Below are positions 1 through 5,826 of a stretch of DNA of 10,361 bases, piece by piece. The notes under the pieces were generated by a model. That model made no database searches, was not told the DNA's origin, and saw only the letters and a list, made by a program, of their open reading frames with translations. Made by a program: the position numbers and the translations under genes. Numbering within the stretch: position 1 is the stretch's first letter; the number at the start of each line of letters is the position of its first letter. Source of the DNA: Melioribacteraceae bacterium (lineage in GTDB: Bacteria > Bacteroidota > Ignavibacteria > Ignavibacteriales > Melioribacteraceae); contig JAQICK010000001.1 of assembly GCA_027858595.1 (NCBI GenBank), forward strand, positions 1 to 10,361, written 5' to 3'.

Positions 1-1
1 T

Positions 2-1159
2 TTCTTTGGTGGTGATGAAAACGGCAACGCTAGATACTTAACTGACGCTGATAAAGAAAGATTTGTTAATTTGTTTGAAGGTGGTGGAGAAATTTTTTCA
101 GACCTTTCAATAAATTATCTTACAGCTGTTGTAAATGGTGGACAAGAGGTTGGAACTTTTGCATTTAGCATGAGTGACAATGTTTCTCAAGTAACTGTTA
201 TTCCTCAAGGACTTGCTGAGTTTGCAATGTACGGAAATCCTCCTGGAAGTGTATACGAAATGAATGAGTTGCGAACATCCGAAAATTACTTGCGTGATTT
301 CACTCTTTCATATTCTCGTGAAATAACTAACGTGTTTAATGATTTTCTTGATTTAGATATGGTCTCGGCTGGAGTTAGTTTGAAATATATTCAAGGACTT
401 GCCTATGCTGAAACTGAAACTGCAAACATGGTAGTTACAACTAATGCAGATCATTCAATAAATGTTAGCGGTCAGTTTATTGGATATGCTGCAGTATCGC
501 CAGATTTTAATTTGGACTATGGAATTGATTCAACATTATCAAATGATGATGGGTTTGGTTTCAGTATAATGCCAGAAACTGCAGGATCTGGATTTGGAGT
601 TGATTTAGGATTAACTGCTAAAATGGATGCATTCACATTTGGTTTTGCAATTACAGACATTGGTGGTATGACTTGGAATACAAACGTTGTTAAATTTGAA
701 TCTGATTTTTCAATTGATGTTACAGATATAACTGATGAAGGGATACTTGATTCTTTAGAAAATGCAATTAAAGCTGATGGAGTCTATATAGACGAAGTAA
801 CGTCATCATTGCCTACTGCACTTAGGTTAGGTGCTTCTGTGCAAGTGGATGAGCTTACAGATGCTATTCCAGGTAGATTACTTGTTGCTTTGGATTATAA
901 CCAAGGCTTTAACAATGTACCAAGAAATAGCACTAATCCAAGATTTTCGCTTGGTGTAGAATGGAGACCTTGGGATATTTGGCCAATCAGAACTGGATTC
1001 TCAGTAGGTGGCAGAGATGGATTTTATTGGTCGGTTGGTTCTGGAATTGATTCAGGTTTATTTGAGTTCAGTTTTGCTTTAACAAACTTTAATGGTTGGG
1101 TTCAGGCAAATGAAACAGACCGAGTTGCACTAACACTTGGCTCACGTTGGAGATTCTAA
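2..1159 (+). CDS. Outer-membrane beta-barrel protein, DUF5723-like (5' end outside window)
   Basis: The open frame runs in from the left edge, so the true start is not visible. A TTG at 71 is only an internal Leu codon, because the same frame continues upstream to base 2 without a stop. The visible 385 residues alternate hydrophobic and polar positions with many Gly and aromatic residues, as in strands of a barrel. Segments such as LRDFTLSYSREI followed by VSAGVSLKYIQGLAYAET resemble the DUF5723 family of Bacteroidota-type outer-membrane proteins. The chain ends LTLGSRWRF with a terminal Phe, the usual C-terminal signal for the BAM assembly machinery. The protein should sit in the outer membrane; its substrate or partner is unknown. 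No signal peptide can be assessed. The gene ends just before a bidirectional terminator and converges on the next gene. The barrel call is firm; the family name is from recalled similarity. Confidence 0.7.
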   Translation, partial: FFGGDENGNARYLTDADKERFVNLFEGGGEIFSDLSINYLTAVVNGGQEVGTFAFSMSDNVSQVTVIPQGLAEFAMYGNPPGSVYEMNELRTSENYLRDFTLSYSREITNVFNDFLDLDMVSAGVSLKYIQGLAYAETETANMVVTTNADHSINVSGQFIGYAAVSPDFNLDYGIDSTLSNDDGFGFSIMPETAGSGFGVDLGLTAKMDAFTFGFAITDIGGMTWNTNVVKFESDFSIDVTDITDEGILDSLENAIKADGVYIDEVTSSLPTALRLGASVQVDELTDAIPGRLLVALDYNQGFNNVPRNSTNPRFSLGVEWRPWDIWPIRTGFSVGGRDGFYWSVGSGIDSGLFEFSFALTNFNGWVQANETDRVALTLGSRWRF

Positions 1160-1171
1160 AATTATAAATCA

Positions 1172-1205
1172 AAAAAAATGCACTTCAAATGAAGTGCATT
1201 TTTTT
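1172..1205. terminator. Bidirectional intrinsic terminator between convergent genes
   Basis: A perfect inverted repeat pairs 1172-1186 with 1191-1205 around the four-base loop AAAT. The core is TGCACTTC/GAAGTGCA, flanked by A7 on the left and T7 on the right, so each strand gives a stem followed by a U tract. It lies 12 bases after the stop of the + strand barrel gene and 35 bases after the stop of the - strand gene, so one element can end both transcripts. Confidence 0.93.
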
Positions 1206-1240
1206 ATACTTTTTGAAAATTTTTTAATTAGAAAAAAAGA

Positions 1241-1999
1241 TTAAGCAAATTTAACTTCCACTAAATCCTCAGTGATACCATGGTAATATGGTAATTTTAA
1301 TAATTCATCCAAAGCTTCTTTTTCATTTTTAGTAAAATCAAAATAGACTGAACTTATATTGTCAACAATCAAATCATTTAATTTAGCCTCAAGTTTCAAT
1401 TTGCCCAAATATTCTTGAAGATTTTTATTAATCTGTTCATTCAGATTTGTTAAGTTTTCTTCAAACTCCACTAAACTCTCTTTGTTATAAGATGCTAACA
1501 CAAAATTAACATAAGGGTAATCAATTAGCTCGGCAACATGATCTGAAAAACTTATTCCATTATTTGTAATAGGATGAATATCGTTTTCAATTCCAACAAT
1601 TAAATAATTATTATTCTCGAAATCAATTGCTTGAGTGTCAAGAGCTATCTCAGGCTCTACTCCATATTGCTCAGGAAAAAGAATCTTGGTTAGTAATAAA
1701 TCATTGGATGTGATATCACCATGTAGAAGTATTTTATCTAAATTATTCTGCTCGGGCATAAAATATAAATACGAATTTGATAGTAGACCATCAAAAGAAA
1801 TAGCAATTTTTTTTGATATATAAATTTCAGGATGTCGCAACAAATCAAAGGATGGAATAAATCCAATATCATCTTTATTTTTCTCTAATTCTTGAACTAT
1901 CAGAGATGATTCCTTAACCATTATTTTTTCTTTCTGGCTATCAGGCAAAGACAATGCAAAAAATGTTGCATAAATATTTTGGGGTATAATAATATTCAT
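1241..1999 (-). CDS. Divergent MqnA/MqnD-like protein (periplasmic-binding fold), function uncertain
   Basis: This 252-residue protein has no signal peptide or membrane segment. Residues 44-58 (DIGFIPSFDLLRHPE) followed by KKIAISFDGLLSNSYLYF resemble the MqnA pattern in which a 'valIPS-x-LLR' strand precedes a strand with a G-x-V/L-x-S motif. DHVAELIDYPYVNFVLAS (153-170) matches the place where MqnA has 'W-x-x-x-T-x-LPFVFAVW'. MqnA dehydrates chorismate to 3-enolpyruvylbenzoate in the futalosine route to menaquinone; MqnD acts later. The usual N-terminal S-Y-L-N-T-x-P type motif is not present here (NIIIPQNIYATFFALSL instead), and the protein is shorter than typical MqnA, so enzyme activity is doubtful. 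The ATG at 1999 keeps the first beta strand of the fold, which supports it, but no Shine-Dalgarno sequence is visible. It starts 18 bases after the rplS-side terminator. It could be another binding-protein-fold member. Confidence 0.45.
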   Translation of the reverse strand: MNIIIPQNIYATFFALSLPDSQKEKIMVKESSLIVQELEKNKDDIGFIPSFDLLRHPEIYISKKIAISFDGLLSNSYLYFMPEQNNLDKILLHGDITSNDLLLTKILFPEQYGVEPEIALDTQAIDFENNNYLIVGIENDIHPITNNGISFSDHVAELIDYPYVNFVLASYNKESLVEFEENLTNLNEQINKNLQEYLGKLKLEAKLNDLIVDNISSVYFDFTKNEKEALDELLKLPYYHGITEDLVEVKFA

Positions 2000-2017
2000 T
2001 AGTTATATTTTTTTTTG

Positions 2018-2042
2018 AAAAAAAAGCTCCATACTGGAGCTT
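2018..2042 (-). terminator. Intrinsic terminator of the ATP synthase/ribosomal-protein run, after rplS
   Basis: Read on the - strand, an 8-bp stem AAGCTCCA/TGGAGCTT with a three-base loop is followed at once by eight T residues. The stem bases lie at 2024-2031 and 2035-2042 and the T tract at 2018-2025, so the A/T pairs at its edge overlap the tract. It begins 13 bases downstream of the rplS stop codon. In the + direction the stem is followed by TTAATAAAAA with no U tract, so it works on the - strand only. Confidence 0.92.
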
Positions 2043-2055
2043 AATAAAAATTATT

Positions 2056-2403
2056 TTATCTAATATTTTTAGATTTAATTCTTGCAGCTTTACCAGAAAG
2101 ATTTCTTAGATAGTAAAGTTTTGCTCTTCTAACTTTACCTTCTCTAACTATTTCAATTTTAGCTACTTTAGGCGAGCTATATGGGAATATTCTTTCAACT
2201 CCAACACCACTTGAAATTTTTCTAACAGTAAAAGATTTAGTAATTCCAGATCCACTCATGGCAATCACATCGCCTTCAAATACCTGTGTTCTCTCTTTGT
2301 TACCTTCAATAACTCTAACATGTACTTTCACTCTATCACCCGATTTAAAATTTGGGTGATCTTTTCTAACCTGATCTTCAACAATTTCTTGTAATTTATC
2401 CAT
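2056..2403 (-). CDS. rplS: Large ribosomal subunit protein bL19
   Basis: This 115-residue protein is the normal length for bL19, a 50S protein located at the interface with the 30S subunit. It shows the family pattern throughout: an N-terminal helix DKLQEIVEDQ, then KSGDRVKVHVRVIEGNKER, TQVFEGDVIA, TVRKISSGVGVERIFPYSSP, and the basic KVRRAKLYYLRNLSGKAARI near the end. Two ATG codons are adjacent (2406 and 2403). I chose 2403 because GGAG at 2410-2413 lies six bases from it but only three from the first ATG, and the family normally begins M-D/N-x-L. The trmD stop codon lies between this GGAG and the start, which suggests translational coupling. It is the last gene of the run and a strong terminator follows. 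Confidence 0.97.
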   Translation of the reverse strand: MDKLQEIVEDQVRKDHPNFKSGDRVKVHVRVIEGNKERTQVFEGDVIAMSGSGITKSFTVRKISSGVGVERIFPYSSPKVAKIEIVREGKVRRAKLYYLRNLSGKAARIKSKNIR

Positions 2404-2406
2404 CAT

Positions 2407-3090
2407 TTACTCCATTGTATTTATTTGTTTCCACTTTTTAGTCAACTCTATCGATTTTTCTTCTTTCCATTCAGAAATTTTTTTATCATGTCCTGAAAGT
2501 AATATCTCTGGAACTTTCATCCCTTTATATTCTGCTGGACGAGTGTAATAGGGAGCCTCAACTGATTCATCGTTCATTAAAGAATCATTTAAAGCTGATC
2601 CACTATCATTTAACACTCCAGGTATTAAGCGAATCACAGCATCTGCAATAATAAGGGCAGGAAGTTCACCTCCGCTAAGAACAAAATTACCAATTGAAAT
2701 TTCATCTGTTGCAAATCTCTCTCTAACTCTATCGTCAATGCCTTTATAATGACCGGCAATTATTATGATATTATTTCCAAGAGAAATTTTATTTGCATAA
2801 GACTGATCAAATAATTTTCCCTTTGGTGAGGTGAAAATTATATAATCATAATTTCTTTCTGCTTGTAACATTTCAATACATTCAAAGAACGGTTCTGGCT
2901 TTAATAACATTCCAGCACCACCACCAAATGGCTTATCGTCAATTTGTTTATACTTATTGTGTGTAAAATCTCGCAAATTATGAATCGCAATTTTACACTT
3001 ACCTTTATCTTGAGCTCTTTTAATAATACTAGTGTTTAGAGGACTAATTAACAAATCTGGAACTGCAGAGATAATATCAATTCTCATCAT
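2407..3090 (-). CDS. trmD: tRNA (guanine-37-N1)-methyltransferase
   Basis: TrmD methylates N1 of G37 next to the anticodon with S-adenosylmethionine, preventing +1 frameshifting. It is a SPOUT enzyme with a trefoil knot and acts as a homodimer. Visible motifs are MRIDIISAVPDLL at the start, DDKPFGGGAGM, FTSPKG, the knot region AGHYKGIDDRVRERF, ISIGNFVLSGGELPALIIADAVIRLIPGVL, the catalytic-Asp segment SALNDSL, and EAPYYTRPAEYKG. The length of 227 residues is normal. An ATG at 3105 would add MSLVM-type residues; I prefer the ATG pair at 3090/3087 because the family begins directly at M-R-I-D. With the 3090 start the gene overlaps the end of rimM by 14 bases. The SD is weak (GATGAG, 3098-3103), so coupling to rimM translation is likely. 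The stop codon touches the rplS start. Confidence 0.97.
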   Translation of the reverse strand: MMRIDIISAVPDLLISPLNTSIIKRAQDKGKCKIAIHNLRDFTHNKYKQIDDKPFGGGAGMLLKPEPFFECIEMLQAERNYDYIIFTSPKGKLFDQSYANKISLGNNIIIIAGHYKGIDDRVRERFATDEISIGNFVLSGGELPALIIADAVIRLIPGVLNDSGSALNDSLMNDESVEAPYYTRPAEYKGMKVPEILLSGHDKKISEWKEEKSIELTKKWKQINTME

Positions 3091-3604
3091 CACTAAACTC
3101 ATCAAAATCTATTTTAAGACTTATTTTTTTTTCTTTAATATTCACAGTTTCAACAAAATCTGACACAGCTGGAATTAATCTCTCGTGTCCATTTTCGTCA
3201 TTAAGAACATAAATATCGCTTGAATTTAAGTTTAATACGTCAACAACATTTCCAAAGAACTTTGTATTAAAAAAAACTTTGCATCCAATAAGATCGTGAA
3301 TAAAAAAAGTGTCTTTATCTAAAGAGACAGAATCTGTATTGTTCACAAAAATAGAGGTGCCTACTAAAAAATCCACACTAGATTCGGAATTAAAGTTTTT
3401 AAACTTGAGAATAAAAAACTTCCCAATTTCTTGAACATCTTCTACAATAAATGTTCTTAAATCTCCGAAGATATTAATGTAAACTTTTTCTAAAAGAAAA
3501 AAACGTTCAGGAAAATCGGAAAACGATTTAACTTTCACGTAGCCATCATCATTATAAACTGATGCAATTTCCGCAATTAAAAAATGATCTTCCAATAATA
3601 CCAA
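3077..3604 (-). CDS. rimM: 16S rRNA maturation factor RimM (TTG start)
   Basis: RimM binds S19 and helps mature the 3' domain (head) of the 30S subunit. The 175 residues match the usual length. The N-terminal barrel is represented by DHFLIAEIASV and DGYVKVKSFSDFPERF. The C-terminal PRC-barrel runs from about 100 to 170, with HDLIGCKVFF, FGNVVDVLNLNSSDIYVL, HERLIPAVSDFVETVNIKEKKISLKI. The last part is a good match to the LIP-x-x-x-x-F-V-x-x-V-D ending of the family. The usual N-terminal K-P-H-G-x-x-G-E motif is degenerate here (SVYNDDGY). No ATG exists anywhere in the frame after the in-frame khpA stop at 3614-3616, so the start must be non-ATG: TTG at 3604, or TTG at 3595 giving MEDHFLI. No strong SD is seen; the start lies nine bases after khpA. 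It overlaps trmD at the other end. Confidence 0.9.
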   Translation of the reverse strand: MVLLEDHFLIAEIASVYNDDGYVKVKSFSDFPERFFLLEKVYINIFGDLRTFIVEDVQEIGKFFILKFKNFNSESSVDFLVGTSIFVNNTDSVSLDKDTFFIHDLIGCKVFFNTKFFGNVVDVLNLNSSDIYVLNDENGHERLIPAVSDFVETVNIKEKKISLKIDFDEFSDDEN

Positions 3605-3613
3605 ACAACTATC

Positions 3614-3847
3614 TTAATCTAAAATTTTCAAAATTGCTCTTTTACCATCCTTAGCAGCAATTGCAGTAAGTAAAGTTCTCATCGCTTGAGCAGTTTTACC
3701 TTGTTTACCAATAACTTTTCCAACATCATCAGCACCAACTTTCAAAGAAAGTTCAATTGTTTTGTCGTTGTTTTCAGTTGCTTCCACAACCACACTGTCT
3801 GGAGTATCAACAAGGTGTTTAGAAATAAATTCGATGAATTCCTTCAT
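3614..3847 (-). CDS. khpA: KH-domain RNA-binding protein KhpA (YlqC type)
   Basis: This 77-residue single KH-domain protein belongs to the KhpA/YlqC family, encoded between S16 and RimM in many bacteria. Family members bind RNA, often together with KhpB/Jag, and affect cell division or translation in Gram-positive bacteria. The sequence reads MKEFIEFISKHLVD, a strand with IELSLKVG, then DVGKVIGKQGKTAQAMRTLLTA, which holds the KH signature GxxG loop (GKQG), and ends RAILKILD. An upstream ATG at 3862 would add MKGIL. I chose 3847 because AAAGG (3855-3859) lies seven bases before it and the family begins at M-K/R-E-F-I/V-E. It follows rpsP by about 56 bases and precedes rimM by nine. Confidence 0.95.
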   Translation of the reverse strand: MKEFIEFISKHLVDTPDSVVVEATENNDKTIELSLKVGADDVGKVIGKQGKTAQAMRTLLTAIAAKDGKRAILKILD

Positions 3848-3903
3848 GAGAATACCTTTCATAATTTAGAAAAAGGGCACACAATTAAAAGAAGAAAAAC
3901 GAA

Positions 3904-4362
3904 CTAGTCTGCTTTTTCTTCTTCTTTTACGTCCTCAGAAACAGTACCCTCAGCTTCTGATACATTTTCTTCAATCTTTTTTTCTTCTACTTTCTCAGCT
4001 TTTACTTCTGCCTTTTTAACAACTTTAGATGCTAATTTAGATTCTTGGTGTTTTGACCATTCATCTAACTTAACTGCAATTTCCTCTTCTTTCAAGCTAG
4101 AACCTAATAATTCTTTTTTGTATAAAATTCCTTTTTTTGAAAGCAGATTCTTTACTGTTTGTGTTGGTTGTGCACCAACGCCAAGCCAATATAATGCTCT
4201 TTCTTCTTGAATTTCAACAGTTGCAGGGTTAGTAATTGGATTATATAAACCAATAGCCTCAATAAATTTTCCATCTCTCGGTGATCTTTCATCTGCAGCA
4301 ACCACTTTATAAATAGGTTGTCTTTTCTTTCCCATTCGTCTTAATCTTAACTTAACAGCCAA
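3904..4362 (-). CDS. rpsP: Small ribosomal subunit protein bS16 with charged C-terminal extension (TTG start)
   Basis: Residues 1-85 are a standard bS16: VKLRLRRMGKKRQPIYKVVAADERSPRDGKFIEAIGLYNP is split over the classic N-terminal RNA-binding strand, followed by ERALYWLGVGAQPTQTVKNLL. It binds 16S rRNA and is needed for 30S assembly. The total of 152 residues is much longer than the roughly 80-90 of E. coli type S16. The surplus, from about residue 86, is Lys/Glu/Val/Ala rich and looks flexible or helical; such tails are known from S16 of the Bacteroidota relatives. The start codon is TTG at 4362, not ATG, confirmed by GGAGG at 4370-4374 seven bases away and by the family start M-A-V-K-L/I-R-L. 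It lies 104 bases after ffh and begins the conserved rpsP-khpA-rimM-trmD-rplS block. Confidence 0.97.
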   Translation of the reverse strand: MAVKLRLRRMGKKRQPIYKVVAADERSPRDGKFIEAIGLYNPITNPATVEIQEERALYWLGVGAQPTQTVKNLLSKKGILYKKELLGSSLKEEEIAVKLDEWSKHQESKLASKVVKKAEVKAEKVEEKKIEENVSEAEGTVSEDVKEEEKAD

Positions 4363-4369
4363 TTAAGAA

Positions 4370-4374
4370 CCTCC
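4370..4374 (-). promoter_or_regulatory. Ribosome binding site GGAGG that fixes the TTG start of rpsP
   Basis: The - strand reads GGAGG, seven bases, then TTG and the codons for A-V-K-L. This is one of the two best Shine-Dalgarno matches in the window and settles the non-ATG start. A five-codon frame (ATG at 4378-4380, encoding MYGGS) spans this site and its TAA directly abuts the TTG. Confidence 0.85.
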
Positions 4375-4466
4375 ATACATATTTTTATATTAATTAAACT
4401 TTAAATTACTACTTTTTTTTTACTTTTTCATATTTTTTATTTTCAATAAAAAAATGCTATAAAAAA

Positions 4467-5801
4467 TTATCTCTTGAATCTTCCTTTTTTGCTAAAAGTT
4501 TTTTTTAGATTTTTATTTCCTTTAAACATTTTCATCATTTTGCCCATCTCTTTAAACTGTTTTACTAATCTATTTATTTCCTGAATTGAATTACCACTAC
4601 CCTTTGCAATTCTAGCTCTTCGGCTTCCATTAAGAATTTTAGGATTTGTTCTTTCCATTTTTGTCATTGATTGAATAATAGATTCAACCTTTACAAGTTG
4701 GTTCTCATCAATATCAGTGTTTTTTATTTGTGTCCCGATTCCAGGAACCATTCCAAGCAATGATTTTAATGATCCCATTTTCTTAATCATCTTTATCTGT
4801 TTTAGAAAGTCATCAAAATCAAATTTATTGGATAGTAATTTTTTCTCTAGATCTTGAGCGTCTTTCTCATCGAATTGAACTTGAGCTTTTTCCACAAGTG
4901 AAATTACATCACCCTTGCCAAGAATTCTTGAGGCTAATCTATCTGGATGAAATATTTCTATTGAATCTAACTTCTCACCTAGACTTGTAAATTTTATTGG
5001 AACATCTACAACGGCCTTAACTGATAGGGCTGAACCACCACGTGAATCGCCATCAAGTTTTGTAAGAACAACTCCATCAAACTCAACCGCATCGTGAAAT
5101 GCTTTTGCTGAATTAACGGCATCTTGACCTGTCATTGAATCTACTACAAAAAGAATTTCTGTTGGATTTATTGCAGATTTAATTCTTTTAATTTCATCCA
5201 TTAAATCTTCATCAACATGAAGTCGTCCGGCAGTATCAACTATAATTGTGTTTAGCCCATTTTCAGATGCATACTTTACAGATTCTTTTGCAATGAGAAC
5301 AGCGTCTTTGCTTTCATCTATTGAAAACACCGGAACATTAATTTGATTCCCAAGAGTTTTCAATTGCTCTTTTGCAGCTGGACGATATACATCGGCAGCA
5401 GCTAATAAAACTTTTCTGTTTTTATCTTGCAAGTATTTTGCAAGCTTTCCGCTAAATGTTGTTTTACCTGAACCTTGTAAACCAACCATTAAAATTATTG
5501 TTGGTCCAGATGGATTTAGAGTTAACTCGGAACGAGTTCCACCCATAAGACTTGTAAGTTCGTCGTAAAGAATTTTTGTTATTAACTGACCAGGTGAAAC
5601 AGATGCGAGCACCTCTTCGCCAAGAGCTTTAACTTTTACATCCTCAATAAATGATTTTGCTACTTTGTAGTTAACATCGGCATCAAGTAATACTCTGCGA
5701 AGTTCTCGCATTGTATCAGAAATGTTTTGTTCTGTTAAACGCCCCTGGCCTGTAACTTTTTTGAGGGCTTTGTCTATCTTAAGGGTTAAATCGTCTAGCA
5801 T
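4467..5801 (-). CDS. ffh: Signal recognition particle GTPase Ffh (SRP54)
   Basis: Ffh binds the SRP RNA and hydrophobic signal sequences emerging from the ribosome and docks with FtsY to deliver membrane proteins. The 444 residues show the full N-G-M layout: a helical N domain (1 to about 95), then the GTPase with G1 GLQGSGKT at 107-114, DVYRPAA near 137-143, DTAGR at 189-193, TKLDGD at 247-252 and GEKLD at 275-279. A linker follows (FHPDRLASRILGKGD). The methionine-rich M domain begins near 325, with LLGMVPGIG as the finger-loop region, RRARIAKGSG as the RNA-binding motif and a Met/Lys-rich end. The ATG at 5801 matches the family start; AGGAG lies at 5813-5817, a long 11-base spacing. Only 25 bases separate it from the atpG stop and no terminator is visible there, so co-transcription with the atp genes is likely. 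Confidence 0.98.
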   Translation of the reverse strand: MLDDLTLKIDKALKKVTGQGRLTEQNISDTMRELRRVLLDADVNYKVAKSFIEDVKVKALGEEVLASVSPGQLITKILYDELTSLMGGTRSELTLNPSGPTIILMVGLQGSGKTTFSGKLAKYLQDKNRKVLLAAADVYRPAAKEQLKTLGNQINVPVFSIDESKDAVLIAKESVKYASENGLNTIIVDTAGRLHVDEDLMDEIKRIKSAINPTEILFVVDSMTGQDAVNSAKAFHDAVEFDGVVLTKLDGDSRGGSALSVKAVVDVPIKFTSLGEKLDSIEIFHPDRLASRILGKGDVISLVEKAQVQFDEKDAQDLEKKLLSNKFDFDDFLKQIKMIKKMGSLKSLLGMVPGIGTQIKNTDIDENQLVKVESIIQSMTKMERTNPKILNGSRRARIAKGSGNSIQEINRLVKQFKEMGKMMKMFKGNKNLKKTFSKKGRFKR

Positions 5802-5826
5802 ATAATGGTGTTCTCCTGCTTAAGGA

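Noticed and set aside
71..73. TTG at 71 as the start of the barrel gene
   Set aside because: The same frame stays open to the left edge with protein-like sequence (FFGGDENGNARYL), so the codon is internal and the gene is cut by the window.
1635..1823. 62-codon + strand frame inside the MqnA-like gene
   Set aside because: It is short, antisense to a longer frame with protein-like features, and has no motif of its own.
2404..2406. First of the two adjacent ATG codons as the rplS start
   Set aside because: It is only three bases from GGAG; the next ATG has the better six-base spacing and the family-like start M-D-K-L.
3091..3105. ATG at 3105 as the trmD start
   Set aside because: It would add residues absent from the family, which begins at M-R-I-D, and it has no SD-like sequence upstream.
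3686..3907. 73-codon + strand frame opposite khpA and the rpsP end
   Set aside because: It is a low-complexity shadow of real genes, rich in Asn and Phe, with no matching family.
4363..4466. Possible promoter or terminator in the 104-base gap between ffh and rpsP
   Set aside because: The gap is very AT-rich, so TATAAA-like and TTGAAA-like words arise by chance and none has a good partner at 16-18 bases. An all-A/T 9-bp hairpin with a GAA loop exists but has no G/C pairs, so it is not a credible terminator. A promoter here remains possible but I cannot support one.
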